Source of the DNA: Coprinus comatus
Taxonomy: Eukaryota > Basidiomycota > Agaricomycetes > Agaricales > Agaricaceae
Assembly (NCBI GenBank): GCA_034638255.1
Contig: JAWPGT010000087.1
Span: 1-64,000 of the forward strand
Length of the DNA: 64,000 nt
Direction: 5' to 3'
Part shown: one piece after another, positions 12,335 through 23,395 of the stretch
How positions within the stretch are numbered: position 1 is the first letter of the stretch
How the letters are laid out: every line of letters begins with the position of its first letter
The notes under the pieces: generated by a model
Database searches by the model: none
Seen by the model: only the letters and a program-made list of their open reading frames with translations
What the model was told of the DNA's origin: nothing
Program-made: the position numbers and the translations under genes

Positions 12335-13342
12335 GGTGACATTACGTTAATGTTCAACGTTCAACCATCACGTCATATAAGGACGACCTCTCCCCCCTCA
12401 TCCAGCAACTGATACGCTTTGCTTCACTCAATCTGCTCTGGCTACTCCTGTCCTTTCGCATAATTGTTGGCTACCGGTCTACCAGTCTCTCTGCAGGTCC
12501 ACACTTGTCTCACTCACTTGAACGTTCCCATATGGGGCTTGTCTTCGTATCCAGGATATATTTGCTCTCCAAGTGTAGGATGCAAATCAAAAGTTCAAAA
12601 GTACCCTCGGCGCCCTTTTCACCATTCCAGTGTCTGTCTTCAACCCATGATTTAGTTACTCTTCCTGTATACGCAGTCACTCGGGTCTCTGAATCGTGGA
12701 TGGGTACATTGTGGTTAGAAAGGACTAGTGTGAGTCATGACAATACAACACGCGTATATACTCAACTCGACATCCGCGTACCTTTTCACTCTCTACCTCC
12801 ACTACCCATCAGTGATCACTGTCAACGCGATGGTCATTCGTCCACCAAAACCCAACTACGATGAAGACCTGTAGCCTGACTGGGCTTTGATCGATGGCTT
12901 TAATAAAAAGTTGAGGTGCGCATACTTAACATGTGGCCTTGTTCTCCAAGCCTTAAGGAATATCCAGCTCTTTCCTCAGACACCATTATCGTGTGCTTTG
13001 TTTCCCTTGTCACGATGTATACAGGAATTTCCAGATATATAGGTTGTTCGGAGATGTGGTTAGCAACGTTTCAATGAAAAGGTTTAATCCTCCTCAGGCG
13101 TGGTGCATGTCTCCGCTGCGCAGTTACAATTGCATTTTTTGGTTTTTCTTCTTAGTTTGGGTTGAGACTTTGAGGATCTCCCTGAGGTTCTAGTACTGAT
13201 CCGAAATGACTTGGTATAATCCGTCGTGTTGGTTCTCAGCTGCTCCCTCTCTTTCTCTCCCTCTCTTTCACTCTGCAGCGTCCTTCACTTCCCTTGCATC
13301 TTGCTCGCTCGATCAGCCCTATTCTCTCCGTCTTTGTTGCTC
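12335..13342 (+). repeat. U4 leader (conserved non-coding block before F3)
   Basis: It begins with ACATTACGTTAATG, a diverged form of the CRE-like start word, followed by CCAGCAACTGATACGC. The remaining U-unit landmarks come in order: the GTGAGTCATGAC word near 12,733, CCTTTTCACTCTCTACC near 12,780, GACCTGTAGCCTG near 12,868, GCCTTAAGGAATATCC near 12,955, then GGTATAATCCGTCG near 13,213 and a CT-rich run. The 119-residue open frame at 12,505-12,864 is not kept in other units and is regarded as chance. Confidence 0.55.
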
Positions 13343-14470
13343 ATGGATCCGGCCTACCTATCGCATATTACACCTCCAAATCAATCTAAACAATGATAGG
13401 ATGTTACTACCACCTATCTCCACACTCCCGTTTCCTCCTCCTTCACCTGTCCTTGTTCCTGCTCATCCACCACTCACAGCTGACTCGAATATTCAGGAAG
13501 TCTTCGATGACGAGCCTGAAGCTACAAGCAATGATCAGTCGGTGTATCAACTTGACATTGACAGTGGTGAGACTCGAGACCAAGTTTTAGTGTCGGATGT
13601 TTGGACGGCATTTTTAAACTGTATAAACATCCTTTTGGATGTATGGATTCTAGGTTTCAAAAGAGTACTAGGATATGGTTGAAGGGATTGAATAAAGGTG
13701 ACCCATCCTGGCATGCTCCTTTCCGACGTTATCACTGAATTTTGTTTTATTTATATGTCTAGATTTGCGAGTCATGTATGATCCAGAGTTCGATGTGACT
13801 GTAAACCTATACGGTGTCTCTTATGTGTCGCAACATGACGCATTTGCTCACCTACGAAAGCCTTCAGAACGCGAGTGATTATGGAGAAATTGGGGTTGGA
13901 GGAAACAGAGTACGATTATCTTGTGAAAAGTGTTTCTCCAAGAGGAAGTGGTATTCGTGTTAGTCAAGTTGGAACACCACCGTGGCGATGGCAAGCCCGG
14001 TTATCAGACTTTAGTTTCGACGAGAATAGATCCAAGAGGAAAGGAAAGGGAATGGTTAAATGGAAATGGAAGTGAGAATGGTTGTGGAGGAAGAAAAAAG
14101 AGACCGACACCCGTGCTATCAAGCGTTCGTCAGCCTTCGCATTTCTTTCATTGTGACACGGTTCATATTATTGTTCCAAAGCCACACCCAAAGCCGAAAT
14201 CGAAGTTGAGTCAACAGAAGATGAAGCTGATGATGAATTTGACTCTGATATAGAAAATAAAAGATAAGTTTACCTTCCATTCGGAAGAGACCCGCTCCCC
14301 AAAACATTATTCATGCCGATGACTTATCAGCCTCAAAAATTAGGAGTAGGGATTTAATCACAGAAGCCGACGTTGGAAGTCATCAGGTCTCGCAGAGTAT
14401 CCAAACGAATTCATAACATCCTTCAGCGTAGCACTCCTACTACAATTTCATTTGTTCAAGGTTGTCTCTG
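13343..14470 (+). pseudogene. Family-F cysteine-cluster gene, copy F3 (multiple frameshifts)
   Basis: The start is MDPAYLSH. A 5-nt loss near 13,390 relative to the other copies shifts the frame into TGA. The family reading resumes in another frame (PVLVPAHPP, VYQLDIDSGETRDQVLVSDVW), then a one-base loss near 13,610 shifts it again. The Cys exon after the intron (acceptor near 13,761) has lost part of the QPGYRV loop, with stop codons in the remaining frame. The MEKLGLEE segment and an Asp/Glu-rich tail follow. The 3' part near 14,320-14,450 matches the segment downstream of F4. It is clearly dead. Confidence 0.65.
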
Positions 14471-15214
14471 TGCTCGTCTCGCTTTCAATATTCCTGTTTC
14501 TTTTAGGAATCTTAACAATACAATTTCTCACCACTACACTTCCAGCGAATGTTATATCTTGATCGTTGACAATGTTCATGGAAGGTCCAAGCATTGTCGG
14601 ATTAGGCTATTCCAAGTACCACTTTGCTGTATAGCGACACATGCATAGTAGTGGAGAATTGATGACAATGTCATCTCGTTCACTGTGTCCAACTCGTGAG
14701 AGCACTTTCTTCCTTCTTCGTGAGTCTCATTGTCATTTACACAATGTAGTTGATTGGAATTTTGTGCATATAGCTCGAACACAAGATTTCTGTGCTACCT
14801 TTCCTCTGACCACTTCAAGTCTGATTTATTCGTGGTCCATGTGTGAGCTATATGGGTTGAGGACTCTAGCAAGAGAGAGTGGCGTGTAAATGCAGATGGA
14901 TGTTGTGACATGTGGTGGAGGATTAGGAAAAATAGAGGAAAATGAGAATCATACGGGACCTGTGGTACGTCGCAAGATTATAACCTCTAGTGACGTATGC
15001 CCCATATTCTACCAGCACTACGGAAAGAAACAACCGTCCGAGCTGCGTCAACCAACCAAAACAAAACTTGTTAGGAAATTGGACATCATCTCAAGGTTTC
15101 CATTTGAACCATAATTCTGTCAAAAATAACTCCTCTACACCCACTAATCCTAGTTCTAAACCCTACTTAATCATAGAAAATCGATCGAAGCAGATTCCAA
15201 GAGTCATGGCAGGG
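14471..15214. other. Unassigned spacer; no gene supported
   Basis: Sequence beyond the F3 tail diverges from the other copies. Short open frames (for example 14,641-14,889 and 14,890-15,114) have no recognisable domains. A word at 14,926-14,943 (TTAGGAAAAATAGAGGAAA) resembles U-leader sequence at about 1010 and 32,815. The stretch is therefore probably scrambled duplicated material. Confidence 0.3.
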
Positions 15215-16285
15215 TGAACCCGGCTAGTTCGTTATGGTTATCGAGTTTGTGATACTCAATTCACTCGATGAAAGATTGGGGGTATTGAAATGAATTACTT
15301 TAAAATGAGGTCAGAATGGATATGCGTTTCAGGAAATGGAATACGTAAACGAGGAAAAAGGAAACAAGAAATGACAAAAACGTAAACTCACCTCGTTTTC
15401 AAGCATACATATAGACCAGCTTCGGACTTCTCTATTGACGCAACATTATCATTTATCAGTCTTTACAATTCTAGTATCACGTCGAAAGAGACGGACAACG
15501 ATCTGTGTGATACAATGGCACAAAATGGAACATACAAAAGATAAACCCAAATCTGTTCATCATCCATTTTCTGTTGTAGAATCGAGAACGTACTTAGTCG
15601 TAACCTTTTCACGAGTTTAAGAGGTTCCTGTAGATGCAATGTGTTATTAATGTACGTGAAGATGATCTATGGTATAGAACATGGTGAGAAAAACTCACAA
15701 GATAGAAACCAATATAACCTTGGCAAAGCGTAGGTTCAGTGAGAAGCACGGTCTCCAGGGATTCGAAGCAATGTTGTTGGTTGGGGGTACACAGTTGAAT
15801 GAGACAAGAAACAACTCACCATAATAACATGTGTTCATATTTCCATCGATTCTTGTAGCATCCATCATCTTATTTCCCAGTTTTATGGTGTGAAATAACT
15901 CGACTCAAGTTAAACCTCCTGATAAGGGACAATAGTGTGAACAGCACATGGACAAAGAACTAGTGTTGAAAGGGATTGTGATCGAGAGGTATGTTGTTGT
16001 GGAGGGGTGATGACGTTGTCAATATTGATTTCAACGTTGAACTACATATATCCACTTCTGGTTGTCCCGTCTAACGTTTCTGTGATGTTAATTCATATGA
16101 GACGAAGGAATACAACACACAACTAAACACACACACCTGAACATGTGGATTTTGTTCAGCAATCAGATGGAGTAAAAGTATAGTATGACCAAAATCATGG
16201 AAATGAATTTTAATTCAATGAATGAAGGAGACCTTGGGCAATGATCTTGAGTGTGGCGCGATTTTCCATCGAAGTAGCCTAGTTT
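15215..16285 (+). repeat. Post-block copy without its DUF6535 gene
   Basis: GTGATACTCAATTCACTCGA near 15,249 and the following GAAATGAATTACTTTAAAA correspond to 9885-9945 and 25,770-25,815. CATGGACAAAGAACTAG near 15,945 corresponds to 10,670 in post-block A. The copy lacks the first kilobase of post-block A and has no DUF6535 gene in front of it. This suggests a deletion between two cassettes. Confidence 0.6.
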
Positions 16286-17308
16286 TGTCAACACGATTAA
16301 ACCTGGTCTGTGCGTTTCTGTACTTTCAGTCTATTTGAAGCCTTCATTCGAGTTTTGTGTCTCTTTGAAGTTGTTCATCATAGAGGTGATTGGTGGCATT
16401 ACGTCACTGTTCACCAAGTTATCACGTCATACAAGGATGTCTTCTCTCCCTGCTACGCTCTACTTCAGTCGACCTGTGCTGCTATGTTCGTCCTGAGCTC
16501 TTAGTTATGAGCATGCCAGTCTCTCTACAGAACCATACTTTTGGAGTCACTCCCTTGGACAATTCCCACACACGTCTCCAGATTTATACTGCTCAGAGGA
16601 CGTAGATCAGAAGCTCAAATGTACCCTTGGCGCTATCTTCACCATTCCCGTGTCTGTCCCTGACCGGAGCTTGGTTTAGACTGGTCATAGAGTCACTCAG
16701 ATCTCTTGTGGATTGTGGATGGATACCTTGTGATTAGGAAGGACGAGTGTGAGTCATGTCATGTCAACGTGTTTACTCAACACAACAGCTTACCTTTTCA
16801 CCCTCTACTCAGCCTATAATCATCAGTGATCGATTGGTCACTGTTGAAGATATTGTCATTCTTCTCCACAAACACCTAACTACGATGGCGACCTTAGACT
16901 GTCGCCTATCTGACTTTAACGAGGAATTGTGGTCCTGAATCCTTGATCTCGCAGTCTTGATACATATGACTCTTTCTACAGACAACGTGGCCGTGAGTTT
17001 CTTGTTCCTTTGCCACAATGTACAGAGGAGTCAACAGATATTTAGGTTGTTCAGAACATGTGGTCAATAACGTTTCAATGGATATCATTCCAAGAAAGTT
17101 TAATCCTACTGAAACGTGGCACACTCCTCCGCTGCTCAGTCACGATTGCTTTGTTTACTTTTTTTCTTCTTGAGAGTTTGAGGATCTCTTGAGGATCTAG
17201 TACCGGTCAGAAAGGACTTGATATAATCAACCTCATTCTCCCTCTCTTTCTCTTTCTCTCTTTCTCCTTCGCTCAGTCCTATTATCTTTTCCTTCGTCTT
17301 CGGCATTC
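16286..17308 (+). promoter_or_regulatory. U5 leader and probable promoter of F4
   Basis: The order of landmarks is as in U3, U4 and U7: a boundary word at 16,288, TTACGTCA at 16,399-16,406 with a second ATCACGTCAT near 16,424, GTGAGTCATGTC near 16,749, CCTTTTCACCCTCTACTC near 16,793, and TTGTTCAGAACATGTGGTC near 17,046. Close to the gene, GATATAATCA (about 17,219) replaces the TATA-like GGTATAATCC. A CT-rich run (17,235-17,275) lies about 35-75 nt upstream of the ATG. The sites are inferred from conservation only. Confidence 0.45.
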
Positions 17309-18190
17309 ATGGATCTAGCCTGTCTCTTGTCCACTACAACTCCCACGAACCAATCTAAAACGACAAATGAGGAGGATGGGACATCACTACCACTTATTCC
17401 TTCACCTTCACCTGTCCTTGATCCTGTTCATCCACCAATCGCAGCGGATTCGAGTGTTCTGGAAGCCATGGATGTCAACTCTGAAACTGCAAGTGGTGAC
17501 CAGTCAGTGTATCAACTTGACATTGACAACAGTGAGACTCGAAATCGAGTGTTAGTGTCGGATATCTGGACAGAGTTTTTTAAACTGTATAGACATCCCT
17601 TTGGACGTATGGATTCTAAGTTTCAAAAGAGTTCTAAGGTGTGGTTGAAGGGATTGAATAAAGGAGATCCGGAATATGTAAGCGAGATTTCCTGACACTC
17701 TTTTTCGACGTTGTTACTAAATTTTATTTTGTTTTTATTTTTCTAGATTTGCGAGTCATGCACGATCCAACCAGGTTATAGAGTTGCATGTGATCGTAAA
17801 AGTATACGATGTCAATTATGTGTTGTAACACACCGTAGTTGTTCACGTACGAAAGCTTTCAGAAAGCGAGTGATCATGGAGAAATTGGGATTGGAGGAAA
17901 AGGAGTATGATTATCTTGTGAAACTTGTTCCTCCAAGAGGAAGTGGGGTCCATGTTAGTCACGCTGGTGCTGGGATTCATGTGAATTTTAGGGTTCAGCT
18001 GGAGCGAGTTGGATTGCGACTACGGTCTCCTACGGCGGTGGCAATCCCGATCTCTAAAGATTCAAATTTACCTTTGACGAAGAAGAGACCTAGGAGGAAA
18101 GGACAGGATATTGATAGAAATGTATATGGGAATGGAAGTGGAAGTGGAAGACGAAGAATGAAAGCAACACGAATATTATTAAGTCCGTGA
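17309..18190 (+). CDS. Family-F cysteine-cluster protein, copy F4 (only copy with all six Cys)
   Basis: Two exons (17309-17677 and 17747-18190) give 270 residues with a clean GTAAGC...CTAG intron. The N-terminus is Thr/Pro/Ser-rich and acidic. Residues about 95-123 carry the family motif SDIWTEFFKLYRHPFGR and an aromatic/basic stretch ending in KGDPEY. The second exon opens at once with six cysteines spaced C-x2-C-x9-C-x6-C-x2-C-x6-C. It continues with KRVIMEKLGLEEKEYDYL and ends in a Lys/Arg/Gly-rich region. The Cys order recalls the fungal Zn(II)2Cys6 cluster, but the second spacing is 9 instead of 6, so metal or DNA binding is only an inference. The stop falls where the other copies read on (a conserved Ser codon TCA is TGA), so the protein may be shortened at the C-terminus. 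Confidence 0.6.
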
Positions 18191-18289
18191 GACTCACATT
18201 TCCCTCTTGATACAATTCTCATTCTCGTTCAAAAGGTGAATCCGACTCTCATAAAGAAAATCAACGACCTACTCCTCAACACCCCATCC

Positions 18290-18964
18290 ATTCCGGCGAC
18301 CCATCAACTTCAAACATCTTAGTCAGGAGTGAATATTTAATCACAGAAACCGATATCGAAGTCATCGGGCGTTATAGAGCATCCAAACGTATTCGTAGAA
18401 ACCTTCAACACAATACTCCCACTATTACGACTTCCACTACTCAAGGTCGCCGACCTCGATCTACTACTACTCGAGGAACTCGGAAAGCACCTGTCTTTGT
18501 ACTCAGCAAGGATGATTCAAGACCGTCTCAGGAATGTAAATGTTGCACAAACTACCAATGGGAATGCCGAAATACCTCATGACAATGGCAAACTTGAAAA
18601 TTCTGCTTCACAACATTTATTGGGAGACATGGAAGGAACGGTGGCACTTCAATTTGCAGAGTCAAAGGTTGATCGGCAGGTTCAATCTGGTCCCTCTGGA
18701 CCTGGTATTGATACTCTCCAGGAACTTGAGAAACAAGTTATGGAAACGTTACGAGCGATGGAATCAACTTTGGATGACATTCGCGAGAGTTTCGAGGCAT
18801 CCATGAACACTTCAACTACCAACTTAGTTGAACCTTCGTCTCCTGCCCAGGGTGCCTTTAATGGACTTGCAGAGAATAATCAGAACATGGAAGCAAAACG
18901 AGCTGGCTGGAATGGTGGTGATGACGGAGAGCTGGGGGTTATTGGACACCGATGTGGTACATAA
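18290..18964 (+). pseudogene. Detached 3' part of F4: basic linker and acidic helical segment
   Basis: Downstream of the F4 stop the same strand keeps two readable pieces. One is a Thr/Arg-rich linker around 18,325-18,530 (ITTSTTQGRRPRSTTTRG). The other is an open frame at 18,497-18,964 with a helical, coiled-coil-like stretch (ELEKQVMETLRAMESTLDDI). Both recur near F5 (31,060-31,250 and 31,387-31,690), and the linker start recurs near F3. Family F therefore probably encoded a longer protein whose C-terminus was helical. I could not find a splice pattern joining these pieces to F4 in frame. Confidence 0.4.
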
Positions 18965-20490
18965 ATCGTCCTCGAGGTTCGGAGAATTGATGCGGATAAT
19001 GAGATTGTTGAGTGAAAGTGGTATGCACAAGTTGGACAAGAAAAAAAGAATAGAAGGGTTGATTGTAATATCATGATGTGTTTCTGTCATTTTGACGATC
19101 CTATTCTTTCCTAAAGTCTGAACTCGAGTGATTGATTTCTTGGGTAAGTGTCTGAGCCCAAGCGGCTTGAGTTAGGGAGGAGGATGGTGTGATCGAGTCA
19201 TGGTGGAACCTCTTAACAATTATTGTGCCGCTTGGTGTTATAGGATACTTCAAGGAAGACAATACAAACTAGGTTGTGATGTATATGCTGACTCTGGCAG
19301 AGAGAACGTCATCAATATAAATATTACCTAGACTGCGGAGTATTTTTGCGTTGATACCCAGTGCATTTTGTGGGGTGTTTAGAGAAGTAGAGCTTCGACT
19401 TTGAATCAAAATCATGAGGGAGGGTAGTACAGTACAAGTATAGTACTCGACATTCTGACCATTGTTCTATTTTAGTCCATTCTCCAGGGTCAACAGTTGA
19501 CACATCACGTCATACCAAAACTCTCTCTCACTTCCCAACACTTTAGTCCACTGCTTCACTCGATCTGCGCTGTCTGTCTTTTCTGACTAGATTTGGCCTT
19601 CCTATGGAATCCACACGTCTCTTCGCTACTAGTCTACCGCGTCTCTCGGCACTTTGGCTTTTTTGGGCATTGAACTTCCAAGCATAGGATGCACATTAGA
19701 ATCGTACTTGGACAGGTCGTGTATGCTATCGTTTAGATATCTGGATGACGTAGTAGATGATGTTTGCATGCATTGTGGTTAGGAAGGACTAGTATTATTG
19801 TGAGTCATCTTGTTTCTACAGTACGTGTATGTACCAACACAACATCGGCATACCTTTTCAAGCTCTACATCTGTATCTTGTCATGCTGCGATGGCGATAA
19901 AACAAAGGCCAGCCACAATGGTCGATGACTTTAATGAGAAATTCACAAGTGCTCCGTGCCCGATATATCGGATTTGTCTTGCTTAGTGTCACATGTATTC
20001 TCTGCATGAAATTCTATCGATTCCTGACTTCACAAGACATTTATCGAAGGGTTTAATAGAGGAACACGCGGGGAACTTGTACGTCACAAGCCTATCTTTT
20101 GTATTCACCTATATTGATAATGCATAAAGACATCTGTAGCATTAAAAATGTCATCGATACTGGAATAATTCATCCTATAATAACCTCGCTCAACATTGAC
20201 CCTGTTCTCCAACCGATAAGGCATCTCTTTCTGCAGTGACCATCGTCATGAGTCTCTTTTTCCACGTTGTACAGAGGAGTCATAAGGAAGTCGAGTCAAT
20301 GATCTTTCAACGGGTATTACTTGAATCCTGAATCCTATTGGAATATGGGTGCATGTATGCGCTGCGCGCGCTGCAGTTGCAGTTTCTTTGTTCGGTTTTT
20401 CTTCTTGAATTGCTTCAACGGTGCTTCTCTTCTGGTTTTGACTTCGAGGATTTCTCAGAGGTTCTAATGGAATGTTCAACGATCGATAGT
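18965..20490 (+). repeat. U5-U6 spacer and U6 leader (duplicated at 31.7-33.3 kb)
   Basis: The words TGAGCCCAAGCGGCTTGAG (19,152), TTGTGCCGCTTGGTGTTATA (19,224) and GTGCATTTTGTG (19,360) recur in order at 31,863, 31,935 and 32,070. The U6 leader then follows the U1/U8 type: TCCACACGTCTCTTCGC near 19,610, GTGAGTCATCTTG near 19,800, and GGCATCTCTTTCTGCAGTGA near 20,220. The paired arrangement F4-U6 and F5-U8 shows that a multi-gene block was copied as a unit. No coding region is supported here. Confidence 0.65.
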
Positions 20491-20498
20491 ACCTGTTA

Positions 20499-20790
20499 AT
20501 GCCGAAAGGGCTTGGTGTAACCTCCCATGTTCTGGTTCTCGGCTTTTCTCTTTCTTTCTTTGTGCAGCGTCTCTCTCTTCTCTTGCACCTTGGTTGTTTG
20601 CTCACAGCCCTGTTGTCTTCATCTTCATCATTCATGGATACAGCCTATCTCTACAAAATCCATCTAACTCAAGCAATGATAGGATGTCACTGCCACTTAT
20701 TATCACACTTCCAACTCCCCCTCCTTTACCAGTCGCAGCTGACTCGAATGTCCAGAAAGGCATGGGTGACGAAGAATCGAAATCGAGATT
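20499..20790 (+). pseudogene. Family-F gene fragment F6, cut and fused to a calpain fragment
   Basis: The leader (GCCGAAAGGGCTTGGTGTAA near 20,500 and a CT-rich run) leads to an MDTAYLY start near 20,635. The first about 50 codons of family F are shortened and out of frame. Similarity stops at about 20,790, right after the segment that encodes the family's NRxRDLVSD-like stretch. Calpain-derived sequence begins in the next base. A chance open frame (20,594-20,911) runs across the junction. The Cys exon is absent. Confidence 0.6.
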
Positions 20791-21055
20791 GGTGGTTGTA
20801 CCAAAGAGGTGGAAAGAATTAGTAAAGATTGTCGTTCGAAGAACCGAAAATTCCGGTGAGTGCTTTCTCTATTTTTCTCTTGTACCTTTTATTCTTCTAT
20901 CCAAATACTAAGTAATCCTTGTTGTATACAAATGTAGTGATATCGATTTCGACCTAGAAAATGATAAGAATGTATGCTTGTATGGGATAATTCGACGTGC
21001 TGGAGATTCATTTACTCTTGCGGATGTTCATCAGGTTTGGGAGGTTGTTGGTTTC
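20791..21055 (+). pseudogene. Calpain gene fragment (N-terminal exons, collapsed active site)
   Basis: This segment matches the calpain pseudogene at 34,730-35,080. It has the CTKEVERI-type exon end, the same intron (donor near 20,851, acceptor TGTAG near 20,939) and the exon reading DIDFDLENDKNVCLYGIIRR. After DVHQ about 75 nt are missing. The sequence re-enters at the active-site codons, where the calpain GDCW reads GGCW (20,042 bases later in the gene family's other copy it is GAT). The match ends near 21,055. The region beyond, including an open frame at 20,997-21,266, is unrelated to calpain and unrecognised. Confidence 0.65.
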
Positions 21056-21929
21056 TTTGAATTTCAAATTCTCTGCTACAGGAGAACAACCTCAAGATTA
21101 CATTCAATCCTGCATCAAGTCACCCTACGCAGAGCACCTCATTCTCGCATCCATGAAGACCTGCAACATGTATAACCGTATGGTGACCACTCTAACGAAG
21201 CCCGACGAGGACATTGAGACTGTTGCTGAAGGTTCACGAAAAATGAAAATGAGAAGCAGCATATAGGTGATTCTGGTATACATCATAAAAAGCTATCCCC
21301 TCTACAATCGAGTTGCTTCGTACAAAGCCTCTAGTTGGTATTTCACTCTCCCGTGCCATTTCAATATTTGAATTTCTATCCTCATTCTTACAAAGACAAC
21401 TCTACAAAATCTGTTAATCCTCACTTTCAAACTCACTTCATCCATCAGTCAACCAAATGTGATACCAGATTCCGATGATTGTCATAGGGTGGGTCCGACT
21501 CCTCAGTGAAATGACCATATAAAAAAGTAAATGTTGATGTTGATATTTTATACTCCAACAGTCACCCACTCGCAAAAATTGACCATCACAAACGGCACAA
21601 TGTCGCAAGTTAATAGTAATGTTAGTAACGACGGCAGAGAATGTGTTGTAGAAAACTCGACGAAAGCGCAGTGATGAGAATTTGTAGTAGGGCGACAGAA
21701 GAAACATATATCCTACAAGTATATGCAGAGTCGATTTCCCCATATGATCAGCGGCAACCAAGCGTCAAGGCGGGATACCTGTGAGTGCAAGAGGCAGAAT
21801 GTACCACGGTGCTATACATAATATAGTCGGCATTGATAAGGTAGGGGCGTTCTTGGAGAAGTGATTTGTGTGTGCGGTCGTGTGTTTATGAAGAATAATA
21901 ACCATGTACTTTGACAATATTTTTCTTAT
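21056..21929. other. Unassigned region after the calpain fragment
   Basis: An open stretch (about 21,078-21,264) following a CTACAG acceptor-like site reads GEQPQDYIQSCIKSPYAEH and continues with a helical, well-composed sequence. It could be a stray exon of an unknown gene. Nothing upstream or downstream joins to it. The rest of the stretch (21,270-21,930) shows nothing I can call on either strand. Confidence 0.3.
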
Positions 21930-22058
21930 AGCCATCCAAATTGTACTGTTTGTACTCCCACTCGATCGCTTGGCTGTGGATTGAAGTTGAATATTTATTC
22001 AGAATGTTTTTCAGGTGTTATTTCTACTCATTCAAGAGTTTGTCCTTCTACTTGAATT
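21930..22058 (+). pseudogene. Cys-rich exon relic resembling the family-F Cys exon
   Basis: After a CTTATAG acceptor-like site the frame reads a five-cysteine stretch (CTVCTPTRSLGC, then two further Cys in HSRVCPST context) to a TGA near 22,055. The spacing C-x2-C-x7-C-x9-C and a final Cys after THSRV resembles the family-F exon (CESCTIQPGYRVAC, THRSC). The similarity is weak, and no N-terminal exon is recognisable before it. It may be an old, diverged member of the family. Confidence 0.3.
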
Positions 22059-23395
22059 AATTTCTTGTTATCCCAAAATCATTTTTATGGTAGTGAAAGC
22101 ACATTAATAATAGTCAAGACTGGTCGATTTAACCTTGTAGTACGATTATCTTTTACTCAAACTCAGCAGTAAAATAGTGATACTACACGTCGTCCAACAG
22201 GTTGTAATTAATGGTCGTTGGATACTTTCGGCAACTATTATGCCCAAGATCATATATATCATGATCACACGTTGGAATCGGACAAGCGGAAACTAAGGTA
22301 GGTGTTGAGCGCTCAACCCGAAATTGATTAAGCGCCAATCTCAAGAAATGGTTTCAATCAGGCCTTGGCGGTCGTGAAGCTCAGACGGATGATTATTCTT
22401 CTGTCCCGAACACGCCCCGGGTGTTTCTGCAAATCTCTTTGGACTTGTAGGAAAATCCATTATCCTCATTTTCGATTAGAGTCAAGTCTGATTGATTTAA
22501 AGAAAGATCAAGCTCGAGCTTGAGTTTGGTGATGATGCGAAAGCTCACATTGTATTTACCGAGTTTCATTTGACCTGAAAATGTAAGAAAAATAGTCTAA
22601 ATTTAAACGACTCTCACGTCAAATGCCACAGGGTTAAGGAAATTGACTTTCGATCAGGACTAGGAAATGATGTTAAGCTACACGCCGAAGATCGTTATCC
22701 TCCATACTGCTTGGAGAGTAGTCTGTAACACCGACTACTATATGGTAGTCCGAGGCATGTGTACTAGGTATTCCAATGAAGACTACTGTATCCTGCAGCA
22801 TGTATAAGGTTGTGTGTGTGTAATTTTTGTGACAGTTGAACGTTTGAACATTGAATGATTGATATGTATCTACTATGGCCCCTATGGCGTCTCCTGGTAA
22901 GTACTATAATGCTTCCGAACATGCGCTCGAGTAATGATTGGCTATCAGCCTTGTTGTGCTGAGTGCATGCTGAGTGTTATTAAATCAACACAGGCGTGTT
23001 TGGCCCGAATAGCAACAATAGTTGAGGAAAATCCGATCCAGTCTCTCATTCCGGCAATCTCATGCAGTGAAGCCTTGCAATACCGGAACCATTAGCATGC
23101 ACACCTATTCATAGACGTGTTTCCAGAGAATGCGTTTTAGATTTACTGGTAGACGCTGAACATCTAGATCTGTACGTATTCAACTGGTGAGTTACTACAT
23201 GAGAGAAAACTAAATATTGATGTTGCTAGGGCTCTCTAACTGCCCCCCATCTTGAACTTTTGATTTCACCTTTCTTGAACAACAGCAAACACCTTTGTTA
23301 TGCCTCGCCATCGTATGGTACGTTGTAGTAATTGCCTTTAATTTGAATGAACGTCCTGACCACGTCACCGTCTAGTTTCCTTTTATTCGATAAAT
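22059..23395. other. Upstream flank of DUF6535-B; no gene seen
   Basis: Around 22,310-22,560 the sequence is a diverged copy of 5100-5350 (TTAAGCGCCAATCTCAAGAA). Positions 22,560-23,290 have no open frame worth calling. Near 23,300 the conserved short exon ATGCCTCGCCATCGTATG appears, as before the other DUF6535 copies. Confidence 0.4.

Noticed and set aside
12505..12864. 119-codon open frame in the U4 leader
   Set aside because: Other U leaders carry stops and indels at the aligned positions, so there is no sign of coding constraint.
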